64,000 nt of DNA from Bigelowiella natans CCMP2755 (taxonomy: Eukaryota; Cercozoa; Chlorarachniophyceae). A program made the translations under genes and the position numbers. The notes under the pieces are model-generated. The model did not search any database and was not told where the DNA came from. It saw nothing but the letters and a program-made list of their open reading frames with translations. This document shows, piece after piece, positions 22,439-33,597 of this stretch (the stretch's first letter is position 1; the number at the start of each line of letters is the position of its first letter). The stretch spans positions 1 through 64,000 of the forward strand of contig ADNK01001958.1 in NCBI GenBank assembly GCA_000320545.1. The letters are read 5' to 3'.

Positions 22439-23429
22439 GCGTGTGCCAGTTGTGCATCTGCACTGTTGTGACTGATGCATGACGATGCAGCAGCGCGTGG
22501 AGGCTGACTTGAGTGGATGAACGATGAATGACGTCAGACGAGTGTGCACATCCAAGGTGCAACCACGGCTAAACTAGCAAAAGCATCCTCAAAAGTGCGA
22601 ATTTCCAGTGTCGCTTCTCCTGCTGCGGTGAGATCATGCAAACATTGAAAGGTTCCTTTTGCATCCGTCGACCACGAGCCACAACAGGTGCAATCACAGG
22701 CGGTGCATGACCAGCGGTGGACCAAGCTCAACTCAAGCTAGCAAGGACCAGTTGTCTGCCACGTTTTCTTTCGCTATGCAAACAATCACAAGCAACGCAT
22801 CAAATGATGAATGAATGAATGAAATGTTCCCATCGTGCAGCCGAAAGGATCATCAGAAATGCTTGGTCCGAAATGCTTGGTCCCACCTCCTGAATGATCT
22901 GCAGGGTCACATCGTGATGAATGTAGCGAGAATTACTAGGAACGTAGGTCAAATTGAGGTTACGACAAGACTAATTGATTGATTAAATAAAGGTGATGTA
23001 GAAAGTTCAAGATCCATGGGGATTTTGGGATGCGACATGCAAAAACAGCCGTCTCGATCTCAAAAGTGAGTTTGAAACATAAACAACACGTGCCCCCTGC
23101 TGCTCTACCACGTGCCAATTGTCGTCATCTGTACCACATGGGGTACACTCAGCACTCCCTCGCGAAGAATATCCTTATATTCATAGTTGCAAGCATCCAT
23201 GCAACGGTTACAAGCGGAAGACTGCAACGCTACAATACAAACATTCGCTCCCAAAGCCAAACCATAACACAAGCACGGCCCTCCTCACTAATGCATCATA
23301 GCAACGCAGCAGCTGATAGGTATGTACACTCTCTGAAAGATCACTTTGTTTTATTCAGACAACTGAGTTACCCCTTTTATTGCCACAATTTTCGCTCATA
23401 GACCAAGTTATGGGTCACCGTCTTCATCA
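22370..23429. other. Gene-free gap upstream of the YGGT gene
   Basis: Holds a GT repeat (about 22410-22438), many TGCATG/GATGCA words, and two CACGTG sites near 23088 and 23110. No convincing exon was found, though the missing 5' exon of the YGGT gene may lie near the right end. Confidence 0.5.
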
Positions 23430-23471
23430 GCAGCACCTGCAACAGCGTCGAGAAAAGCCTCCAGAGGGGCG

Positions 23472-24337
23472 ATGATGAACCAGGTTACTGCAAATCAATC
23501 TCTTACATTTTAAAAAAATAGCATTTGTATTGTGTGTTTTATGTATCTATCAGATGCATTAAAAATACTTATATTTCTGACGATCAAGGGAACGTATTTC
23601 CATTATTACACATGAATCCAGACTCACATCACGCAACCAATATCCTATATGAATGTAAAATCTAATTAGGTTATGTAATATCTGTGGGATGTAATTTTTA
23701 ATTTTATTTCAACTAAAAGGTTTTTAGCCCCAGGGCTGTGAATGAAATCACTAGCGAATTGGCTCTAACGGATGCTGCCAGGGGGGCAATCAGTGTGACC
23801 AGATTGGTGCTACAAGCTGCCGTCAATCTATCAATATTGGCACTACTTGGTCGATTTGTAGTCGATACTACCGAAGGAGTAGATAGGTGAATCTTGAGAT
23901 ATTATTTCTGCATTTAAGCGATGAAAATCAAATTTTATTGTTTTTCTAGGAATGATAAGCTTCCACAGCAAATCATCAATGCAACAGAACCGATTCTTGC
24001 GCCAGCTAGGAAGGTAGTGATGCTGAACTGTTTGCCAAGGAAAAATTGATTCTGAAAATTTTGTCGCAAGGTTATCCCTTACTTGTTCGAAGTCGACGCA
24101 TCTGCATTGGCTATTATTGCGGTATTTTTTTTTGTCTCACCTGGACGAACTATTAAACTTTGACATATTTATGCGTCATTCGAAAAGGTGCTAACGTTTG
24201 TCAATGAACTCTTCATCGGGGAGAGGGTATGTCAAATATAAACTTGACAACTTCATTTGGTGCAATGAAATAAAAATTATGAGAGACAAATATATATTTA
24301 TCAGGGAATACTCAGTATGCTTGCCGCGAAACGATGA
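23472..24337 (+). CDS. YGGT-family membrane protein, probably plastid
   Basis: Six exons with consistent phases: up to 23483, 23720-23886, 23950-24013, 24071-24121, 24188-24226 and 24305-24337. The sequence has two hydrophobic segments (VLQAAVNLSILALLGRFVV and ASALAIIAVLTFVNELFI) around LPQQIINATEPILAPARKVIP, the signature loop of YGGT/YlmG proteins. In plants and algae these are thylakoid-associated and linked to nucleoid partitioning or cytochrome b6f assembly. The start given is the first in-frame ATG (ATGATGAACCAG). The same frame stays open further left (APATASRKASRG), with the Ala/Ser/Arg composition of a transit peptide, so the true start is probably in an upstream exon I could not place. 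Confidence 0.75.
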
Positions 24338-25366
24338 TGAGCATTATCGCTTGTGCACAGCTGAAGGTACTCGGATCTGAACATATATGCATGCTAACAG
24401 CTGATTAAATCCATCAGATTAGACCTGATAGGTTTGAATACATTAGGTAATAACAATAGCATTGATCTCATTGCGCATATCTAGATGCATAATTATCCAG
24501 CTGAATATAAGCAAGAGTGGAAATCCGATTTATTTTCACGTCGAAACTGTTAATGCTTTGGGCTAGTTGCCAAGATCAGCATGTAGATAGATAATGACAA
24601 TTTTTGGGGAAAAATAAAAAAAAAAAGGCAGGAATTGTTCCAGAAGCCATGCTGCTGTGCATTGTGATTGGAGTTGTGTTTTGCTTGCATGTATGTCGAC
24701 AATGAATGTGAACTTGCATCGCAGGCCCGCAACACTCGCTACGTCATCGCCGCAACATTGAGATGACGCTTTACTGGCAAAAGTCGAGATAGCAAGGGGC
24801 TAGCCCTCCATCTCTGGATCATCTCGACTTTCTGCATCATCAAGCTCGTTGTTATTCGAGCTGATGACGTTTCGATCTAGCGTTGTGCTTGACAGGGCTC
24901 CCAGTGCGATGCAGACTTGGACGCGTGCTTTTGCAGCCAAGCGCACGTGTGGATTCATAGCATCAACAATTCATCGCGACATCCATCTCGACTTCACTTT
25001 TTCCCGCCCAACGTACGTGCATGCTGATCTTGGCAAGTAGCCTTTGATGCCTTGGTGCACACACATCATGATAAAAACATCGCTCAGCAGGCAATCTGGG
25101 CAATCATCATGTATTGCATCCAATCTCATCTTGCATGCTTATCTGCGCTGCACGAGCGCGCGCATCTCAGATCTTGGAGGACACACAATGGACACAACAC
25201 AGCGCAAGGAGACATGTGATGTGCATGTCCATCACATACGAAACAGTGTGGCATGCTGTCATTGTCATGTGCACGGCTCCACATGACAGGCGCGCATGCG
25301 CGTATGTGCTGTCTGCATGCTAATGTACATCAAACCGCTGTAGGTTACATTAGCATAACTATAGAA

Positions 25367-25407
<41 letters not shown>

Positions 25408-25607
25408 CATATATGTGATAAAGAGGCAATTGAAAAGATTTAAAGATTCATTACATCCGTCTTATATATAGAGGTAACGAGTTACTAAATAATAGCTACG
25501 AATGGTGACATTGTCATCCATCGTGCCGTATGTGACTCCGCTGTGCGCATTAACTATAAGTGTAATTTACAGCCACATTAACACGGCGGTGTAATTATCT
25601 AGATCTA
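24338..25607. other. Convergent gene-free gap with palindromic words and a TA run
   Basis: Lies between two convergent genes. About 24650-25330 is rich in GCATGC, GCGCGC and CATGTG words; a TA microsatellite occupies 25372-25402. No exon or RNA gene recognised. Confidence 0.5.
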
Positions 25608-27019
25608 TCAGCTTCTATTTTTGGAAGCCACTACAGAGTTATAAACCTTAAGCAGAGCACCTTCTGTGTCTTTCATTACATAGTCTTGCAATAACTTAAC
25701 CTAGATATTTGAGCACGAAGAAATGGTGAAAATTTCCTTCTGGAGGTAGTGGTGAAAGGAAAGGCTAGCAATGAAATCCATACCTGTTTTTCCCCACAAC
25801 GCTCTTTCACTACTTTCATAAATCCGGTCAAAAATTCGTCTTTATCGAGATGACCTGACCCGTCTGCATCTAATTGCACATATATCTTTTCTATCTGATT
25901 CTTTTGGTTGAGTTCTCCAAGCCATATTCGCACATTTTTTTTCGATGAGTTGAGTATTATCTGAATATAGAATATACATCAGAAATGCAACTAGGAGAAA
26001 GTTACAAACTAAACAAATACTACCTTCTCAATTTTTTCCCCCGTCTCTGTCCCCATCGAGATACCGTATTGACTGTTACTTCCTGAAAATGTTGACACAG
26101 CAGCAAATGAAAACTTCGTGACAGAACACAAGAGATTTTTGTATTTGTAAGTACGCACCTTTCAACTTTTTGAGGCAACGATCTTTCACAACTAGCACAA
26201 AGTACCGAAACGCACTGTTGAAATAATCCTAGTAGTAACGTAGTAAAGATTACATAACAACAACATATCGATCAGACCATGTGTAACAATCATGAATGGT
26301 GCTGCTGTTACAACTCAATATATCGGATACCTTCATTAATCCGTTGACCTCCTTTTTGTCCAATGTCCCGCTACTATCATTGTCATAGTCTCCCCATATC
26401 TTTTCTGAAACGGTATTCGAGTATCTTGAGAAGAATTGTGTTATTTTGATGAAGTGGTGATGTTCTTCATATGTCGTAGAGATTATTGGGAAACTTAGAC
26501 ATTATTTTGTGAAAGCTAGTTTTCTACATCGGTCATCTTACCTAGGACTTCTCTATTCATAACTGCCGTTTGCATATGTATCTTTTTTGCCTCTTTTTCA
26601 ATTTGATCCTGATGATCGACATTATATCAGGAAGTATTCTAGCTTTAGAGAGTGCTTACAGTTACAACGCCATTTCTAGTCATCCAAATAACCAATTACC
26701 TCAACCTCGTCCAAGACGCTTTCACTCTCACCAGCATCTACGCGCTGTTGCGCTTCTTTGAGCATTTTCTATGCAGATTAGTCAACAATAAAACTGTTGT
26801 GTTTGATGACATAGTAGTTTTGAGCACGCACGTACCTTCCATCTTGTATTATGATTCTCACGCATCTTTTTGTAATCTATGAGTAGAAGTTTGGAAATAT
26901 TATTCGCCTCCTCTCCCTCAACTTCCGGAGCCATCGGTGGTTTACTTGCTCCGCAACCTTGAGGAAGAGTTGCGTGTTAGAAGAAAAATTTAACTTCGTT
27001 AGAAGGAGACGCTACCCAT
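25608..27019 (-). CDS. EF-hand calcium-binding protein with myristoylation-type N-terminus
   Basis: Nine exons, all phases closing, 244 aa: 27019-27016, 26957-26836, 26768-26700, 26608-26542, 26404-26331, 26228-26159, 26082-26024, 25960-25784 and 25700-25608. The N-terminus MGCGASKPP fits N-myristoylation at Gly2 with palmitoylation at Cys3, so the protein is probably membrane-tethered. Two EF-hand loops are clear: DYDNDSSGTLDKKE and DADGSGHLDKDE, both with acidic residues at positions 1, 3, 5 and 12. Related FRYFVLVVKDRC and FMKVVKERCG helices follow each loop, which suggests a duplicated unit. The role is probably calcium sensing; the target is unknown. As in the gene at 4172-4717, the first coding exon is just ATGG. 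Confidence 0.85.
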
Positions 27020-27567
27020 ACGAATTTTAAGCCCGTATCTCCAAGCCTCTGCGTTTGATTGCTGTTTTTCTTCAGAGTTGGGGGGCGACACAGTGCACCG
27101 ATCGATGCCGTTTTGCTGGGGGGTGAGTTTTCTTGGTAATTTAGTACAAAATGGAGTGCATTTTGTGTGTACGACATCAGATAATCCATATCTCATGTTG
27201 TTACTCGCATTCTCTTCTTTCTCAAAGGTTTACGTAGTATAATTGTTGTTGTAGTTGTTGTTACGAGATGGTCGTTATACTATTCCGAATACTTCCTATT
27301 GCTTAAACACCAAATTCGGATGCATCGATTTTATTTTTGTTATTGTCGTTGTTTGCGAGAAAAGATAGTGATAGGAATACTTCGTATAAATATTTACAGA
27401 ATAGTAGAAGAAGGCGAAAGGCAGAATCCACTCGACGATTACCGACGATGATCATCGCATTGTTCTCACTTTGATTCCTCCTCCTCCTCCTCCTCCTCCT
27501 CTTCCTGCTTAATGGCGATCGTAAGAATCAAAAAGCCTGCTTCGCATTAGGAATTCCGTCGTTGTGT

Positions 27568-27858
27568 TCAAAGTCTGCTGCAACACTCACGGTTCATCAC
27601 TTTCACCTGATCACAACGGCATGATGTTACGGATCTGCTATCAGCACTAGCACTTGTAAACGGTCTGCTTTCCTTGACTCCGATGATGTCGATTTTGGGG
27701 CGAAGCTGCTGTAGTAAATTCTCTTGCTCGAAGCGAGTGTCCCATAAGAGTAATAATGGAAGGAGTTTTCGGCCGTCTACAGCATCCTGGTGAAGGCACG
27801 CGTGTAGATCAACATTTTCCTTCTTGATGCATGCCTTTTTTATCAAATGCCATTGCAA
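27568..27858 (-). CDS. Uncertain ORF, no recognised family
   Basis: A 96-codon open frame (contains LLLLWDTRFEQENLL and QLRPKIDIIGVKESRPF) with a possible donor CAG|GTGAAAG near 27605. It lies between two real genes and may be an exon of a spliced gene or a chance frame. No homology recognised. Confidence 0.25.
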   Translation of the reverse strand: MQWHLIKKACIKKENVDLHACLHQDAVDGRKLLPLLLLWDTRFEQENLLQQLRPKIDIIGVKESRPFTSASADSRSVTSCRCDQVKVMNRECCSRL

Positions 27859-28011
27859 TTCTTTTCTTTAAAGTTAGCTGTGCCATAATTCCCTCATAGG
27901 TTCCGGCCGTCTTCTGGCTTCGGAGTAGCCCCAGCTTTACTACTACTCCTCTCCACCCTTTTGACGACATGGTGGCGCTGTGTCTCCGTCGCTCCTGCAG
28001 ACCAACGCTTC

Positions 28012-29352
28012 ATGCTCTCTCGAAAGCCTGCAATTGATGGAAAACCAAGCATGCAACTACACCACAAAAGACTCTATCAAAAAATATTTGGAACTGGCAA
28101 GAAGACAAAGAGGGGGGGGCTCAAACCAGGGAAAAAGGAGCGACTCAAGCTAAGAGCAGCAGCAGAAAGCATAGAAAAAATAGAGAAACAACAAGCGCGT
28201 ACCAAGAAGAAAGCTCTTGAGGAGGAGATGCGACGTAAACTTACTCGTGAACTCCGTGCAGCTAACATGTCTCGTGTCAGGCTGCGCTCGCTTATCTCAC
28301 CTCGAGAAAGAGTGTTGATGCTAACCCGACGAGATCCTCAAACATATGGCAACATGCTTCAGAGGCACGCATCATCTAGGAACACAACGAAGTTGTCCCT
28401 AAAGCTTTTAAAAGAAGCAAAGCACCAATTAGATACTCAGAAACGAAAGGAAATTTACATGGAAATGAAAAGGGAGCAGCAGCAAGCAGGCTACGAGGAT
28501 GATCCTTATGAAATGAGTCTTGCGAAAGGGCCGATTCGTGATGATGACCATCATATGTTACTAACTCCACCAGAATTGGACGAAATTTTCAACATCACAA
28601 GATATAGGGAAAAAAGGGGAAAGAAAAGATTTGGAGGATCCATAAGACATACAAGAAAGAAAGAAACCATTGCGGATCGAGTCAAAGAAGCTCTCGCTCA
28701 AACCGATGATGCGAATAAAGATGAGATCAAAGGATTGAGTTCGGTCATGTACATAAGCCATATTCCCCCATATTTCCAAGAACGCGAAATGAAGGACTAC
28801 TTTGGGCAATTCGGCAAAATACTTCGGGTTCGCTTATCTCGCAATATGCGAACGAAAGCGTCAAGACATTATGGATTTATCGAATTTGAAAATCCAAAAG
28901 TTGCTCATGCAGTTGCGAAGGAGCATAGACGTAACTTATTTAAATTTTTAATATACATCTATATATTCTGAAACTACAATACTTTTTCCACTTTCATTTT
29001 GCTTCAAAATTTTCATTGTATACTCACGATTTCCCAATCATTTTAAAACAAAAATTCTATTGTCTCTATTCTTTTTGTAATTAGATGACTCTCATTTTTG
29101 TCCACCTTTTCAGTTTTCCATATTTCCAATACGAATCTCGTATGCAAAGTCATTCCCATGTCGGAATTACACCCGGATTGTATGAGCTCAAGGGCATTGA
29201 AAAGGGATTGTCAGAAGATAGATGCAGTGCGTCATAATGAAGCATCGGATCAAGTAGAAGTGCAAAGGAATAAAAAACGTATCGCCCAGCATGCTAAACG
29301 ACTTCGAAAAGTCAGGGAACTGTGTGGAGAATATAATTATGTGCAAGAATAA
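28012..29352 (+). CDS. Nucleolar RRM protein, NIFK/Nop15-like
   Basis: Two exons, 28012-28930 and 29114-29352, phase closing, 385 aa from the first in-frame ATG (an upstream TTG frame is also open). A single RRM is clear: RNP2-like VMYISHIP, then YFGQFGKILRVRLSR, and RNP1-like RHYGFIEF, followed by LVCKVIPMSELHPD. This combination, with HIP after the first strand and the CKVIP...HP tail, is typical of NIFK (MKI67 FHA-interacting) and yeast Nop15, which act in 60S ribosome assembly in the nucleolus. The N-terminal part of about 240 residues is highly basic with coiled-coil character and is longer than in the usual family members, so a lineage-specific extension or a fused neighbour is possible. 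Confidence 0.75.
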
Positions 29353-29845
29353 GCGATTAAGTGGAAGGATGTGAGCCACAGAAATTACCAAACATGAATA
29401 AAAGCTTCAGATTCCAGTTAACAATTAGTTCGTGCGCTATGCCAGTATTTTGTCGATACCGAAGAGATATGGACGTGCGTGGCAAATTAATTACATCAAT
29501 ACATTGCACCTCGTAGGATATCATGCTGATGCTTCCATCTAGCCATCTCTGTCATCACAACCAATATTACTTGCTTTATTATTATTTTTATTCACATGAT
29601 ACAGCGCAAGCAATATATAGGCCTAGGCTGTATGTACATTGGCGACATGGTGAGGCGACACATCTGGACATTTGCTGATGGCATGAGTGGAATATTTTTG
29701 GACTTTGCATTTGCAACCTATTGCGACTACTAAGCGTAAAACTCGGAACTATAATGATTATCATTGCGCATGCACCAGGTGAGAGTGAGACAGCAGAAGG
29801 ACTGCTACATGCTGACCGATCGAACGAGGCAGCGACTATCACAAA
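29353..29845. other. Convergent gap
   Basis: Sits between the 3' ends of the RRM gene (plus) and the HAD gene (minus). No coding potential recognised; probably 3' untranslated regions. Confidence 0.5.
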
Positions 29846-31728
29846 CTAGCGACATTTAATGTTGTCGGTGGTGTTGTTGCGAACACTAAGCTTCAGTCCA
29901 TCGGCATTAAATTCGATATTGTCTTCATTGTAACCTAAATAATAGTACACTTATCGGCACAGGATACGGATACTTACACGAGAAATATGGATGCATACGC
30001 AGAAGTATAGGGGTCAGGAAATCACCTGTTCGTTTCCGTAATCTCCAAGCTCATTTACTATCGCATCTGCGCCACTGAAATCTTCATTTCCAGTATACCT
30101 GACGCATAAATGTAATATGATTGAGCATTGCTGAGGATACTACCAAACATCCATAAATTTTAGTCCGGTGCATAGTTTTACAGGTCAAGAGCAAAAAGGT
30201 ATCAGTATTTCTGCTTCAATCCTAAATATCTGTGATAAGGATCTCCCAAGTTTCTTTCGCTAGAAAATCATGAATTTCAGTGCCGGTAAAGAGAATGATA
30301 CTACCCGCTTTTGGTCACCACCACAGTCATTCCAGCGGATTTGCCTGACCAAAGAACATATTTTTGAATTGAAAATAGGTTGTTGGAAAAACAAGGCATC
30401 GCTATTTTCGTTGTCATCATCATCAACGTAAGTTCAGAGAGAACATTTGTAATGACACTAAATCATGACACCTGCACATTTTCCAATGTGCGAGTCCTCA
30501 ATAACCGCGCACCGAGAAGGATCTATTCCCTTTTTTAACGAAGAACAAATATTCACATCTCAACCATTAGTCAATACTGTTGCAATTAGCGATCTATCCA
30601 CCCCATTACAGGAACCGAAAAAGGTGAGAGATATTGATGGAAAACAATATTTTGTAGAAAGTCATTCCTCTCTGTCTTCAGTTCTACTGAAGGTCTTGTA
30701 TTTGCAGCATCATAGAGGCACTTGTGTTTTTGTGTATCTCGAATCTCCTCTATCTTTTATGTTAACATCCCAATTACTAGTTCTTTGCTTGCGAGGAGAT
30801 AGACTGCTGGATCGGGTTTCTTCTTTGGGACGATATCACCTGACGAAAGAGTAACATAACGACAAGAAAGCGTCCAGATTTTACTGAAAATCACCAGCAA
30901 ATATCGAGAATTCCTTTGCCTTCTCCTCTCCGAGCAGATCCACCACCTATGTAAAAAAGAAAATAGAAGACTGTTGAATAGTACATCACGTATTGCGCCT
31001 CTTCTCCTCTTTGTTTAAATTGACTACTACTAAATCTTGGTACCGCTGATACGGACTTCTCATTCGAAGTGGAGCAGCAAGCGACCTATACACATCCATC
31101 GCAGTACCGGAAGAAAGATCGTTAATTCATCACGTTGCTGCGGTATGAGCACACACACGCGCATGCACACACGCACAAACACCCGCAATGTACTTATCTG
31201 TATCTTTGAAGTGATTACAATCGCACTTACTAATGCGAACATAATTACCTTCACGCCATTTGAAATTGCTTCTGAGACCAGCCTCTTCACACCAGGTCTA
31301 TGCAACAAACAACATGGGGGGGGAAAGCGAATATTGGGGACAGAAACCGATCTTCTGATTGGGTAGGAGGAGAGCAGCATCGTTCATTATGGCCGCACAA
31401 TTGGCAACTTATATATTACAGAGAAACTTTACCATTAGTTCAAACACCTTAATTGCAGCTCGCCTTTAGTGATCATCTCGCTAAAAATATCGGTCTTAAG
31501 TAGATGAATCTCCTTCACCTGAACGTTGCAGAGGGAAGCAACAGTTTGTTATCATCTCAAAACAAAAAGAATGCGCACACAAGTGACACTAAGGATGCCT
31601 ATAGATGGACACAGACCCTTCTCGCCCTTTCTTCAGCATCTGTTGGCCAATCCTGAGGCCACCCAACTTGATTGAAGTAAGCGGTCATTCGCTCCTGTTT
31701 AAGTGGGGAAACGCACAGTCCACATCGG

Positions 31729-31762
<34 letters not shown>

Positions 31763-32758
31763 GAAGAAGAAGAAGAAGAAGAAGGGTGCAGATGTCCTGA
31801 TACTCTCCTCGTCGTCGTAGTCGTCGTCGTCTTTTATGGTTACCTTTCCTCCACCGACCTCCAGAAGCCTTCCGTACCTACATTTTGGGGATTTAATGAG
31901 AAGGAAACTAATCGCAACTCAACCGGCTGATAAACTATGCTATGATAAATTACTATGATTTTATGTATAAAACGACAGTGGATGTGCTAATTAGAATGGA
32001 AAAGTGTTTCTTTTACTCTTCCACCCCCCATTCAAATCCGAGGCCTTTCTCATTGAAGGCACGATTGAACGCAACTCTGAACAACAAGAAGAAAAATGTG
32101 GATGTGAACCACCGCCATGTTACATTACGTTCGATACTACTAGATTAAGTAACGGCAGCTATCTTGCGCTGGCATTACCGATGTCCGTCCTTTTCAGTGT
32201 CAACGAGCACCCCGTCACAATCAAACTAAGTCGAGTAGACAAATTACATTATCAAGAGGGTTGGATCTCTAGATTATCAGAAAGAACCGGGAGGACTGGT
32301 AAGCATAATACGGCAAAATATCTATAAATACACTCACTCGCACTTTCAATCACGGACATCATGACACATCACACTGTTACAATGTACCAGGAGTGCCTCT
32401 GGCATGCGACCATGAGCCCTCACATACTGGCGCCCTCTCAGAGCTGTTGTAAAGCTCCCCTGTAGATAGGGTGACAGATGATGGGGTACTGATCTGGTCG
32501 TACTAGATAGAAATGAGTTCCTCGTCCTTGGACTCTGCAGTAGGAGCTGAGAATAAAATGCTTCCTCCACTCAGTTGTTGCTGCTGTGCGACTGTTACAA
32601 AAACATCGTACCTCTGGAGTCACCGAATTCCGCTTTGCCATTGCGTACGACATAGCGCACAGAAAAGTGACGGAAAATGTGATCCCGAGAAAAATGCTTA
32701 CTCTCGTCGAGCGCCTCCTTATCATCATGTGTCGAACAGCAGGCCACGTGGATGCCAT
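29846..32758 (-). CDS. CbbY-like HAD phosphatase with bipartite plastid leader
   Basis: Many short exons. Exon 1 (32758-32612) encodes a basic start and a hydrophobic segment (VSIFLGITFSVTFLCAM) ending AMA. Exon 2 (32534-32388) is Ser/Thr/Arg-rich and ends MPEALL. Exon 3 (32225-32179) opens FDCDGVLVDTEKDGHR, the HAD nucleophile motif. Further pieces read VAFNRAFNEKGL (near 32060), YGRLLEVGGGK (31877-31844), NQVGWPQDWP (near 31660), LLKTDIFSEMI (near 31490), RPGVKRLVSEAI (near 31280), CCSTSNEKSV (near 31060), DIVPKKKPDPAVYLLA (near 30830), RCAVIEDSHIGK (near 30505), AGMTVVVTKSG (near 30320) and a final exon 29934-29846. These are the four HAD motifs in order. CbbY-type enzymes remove phosphate from sugar bisphosphates that inhibit Rubisco. 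Some junctions (around 31.9-32.0 and 30.4 kb) are unresolved. Confidence 0.8.
31734..31783. repeat. AAT then AAG triplet repeat in an intron
   Basis: Short AAT run followed by AAG run, in an intron of the minus-strand HAD gene. Confidence 0.8.
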
Positions 32759-33597
32759 GGGGGTGGCAAGGGGAATTTCAGTCTCGGAATTATTTTTAAT
32801 CCACAGGGGAAATTATGCACATTTGGAACACATTTTGATGTCGCTCATGCCAAACGCTGTGACCTTCCTCTGGCTTATTCAGGTAAAATCTCGAGAATTC
32901 ACTCAACATGGTGGTAAATGTACCCACGTGTCAGTTCTTCACCGGAGACTCTCCGTGCGGGAATACTCGGAATACTCCATTCCGGGAAGATCTTCACACG
33001 TGACTCCAACCACAATGTCTGTCACAGTCCCAAACGATTGCGCACGTCAACATGAAACACACGCTAGAACGTGAAGAACCCAGCGTGTTTTGCTTTGCTG
33101 GTGCGACGACAATCTCAGCGCTTGCCACTAGACCATTGCAGCGTTGCATGCTAGGTTGTGCTGATCAACACGACGATCACCCACACCGCTCACTGGCATG
33201 GTTGCTGCTGCAATGTGGACGTGTTCAAGTGTTGCAGACGTGCTTGCAACAACAGTGATGCCTGACATGATCGCTCACAGCTGACAGGCTCTTCATTCAT
33301 TGGAATAAGCTCTTCTTGTCAAAAGTGCAGGATCAGAAGTGGTCATCCACTCATCGATCTCACTCGTTCGATTTGTTTTGTTCGCAGCTAGCTAGCTAGC
33401 TAGCTAGTCTTCACATCGTGTTTGCATCTCAATTTTCGCCACATGGGAAAGAACCAACGCGCCATTTTCGCTTGCTTGCAGCATCAACGAGCACATCGCA
33501 ACTTGAGCATGGCAGGTTACTGGGTTAACACCAGAGATCGCCACAAAAATTGCCGGTGTCATTAGCAATTAAATCTAAAATCTCAAAGCATGTTGTT
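32759..33597. other. Gene-free gap with palindromic words
   Basis: Upstream of the HAD gene and downstream of the beta-helix gene. Contains CACGTG/CACGTC words, a GCTAGCTA run (about 33388-33407) and repeated TGCAGC-type words. Open frames here show no family features. Confidence 0.5.

Noticed and set aside
31605-31820. Plus-strand frame with Asn and Lys runs
   Set aside because: Lies over exons and a repeat-bearing intron of the minus-strand HAD gene.
32513-33074. Two overlapping plus-strand frames of 134 and 162 codons
   Set aside because: They overlap each other and the leader exons of the HAD gene on the opposite strand; no family features.
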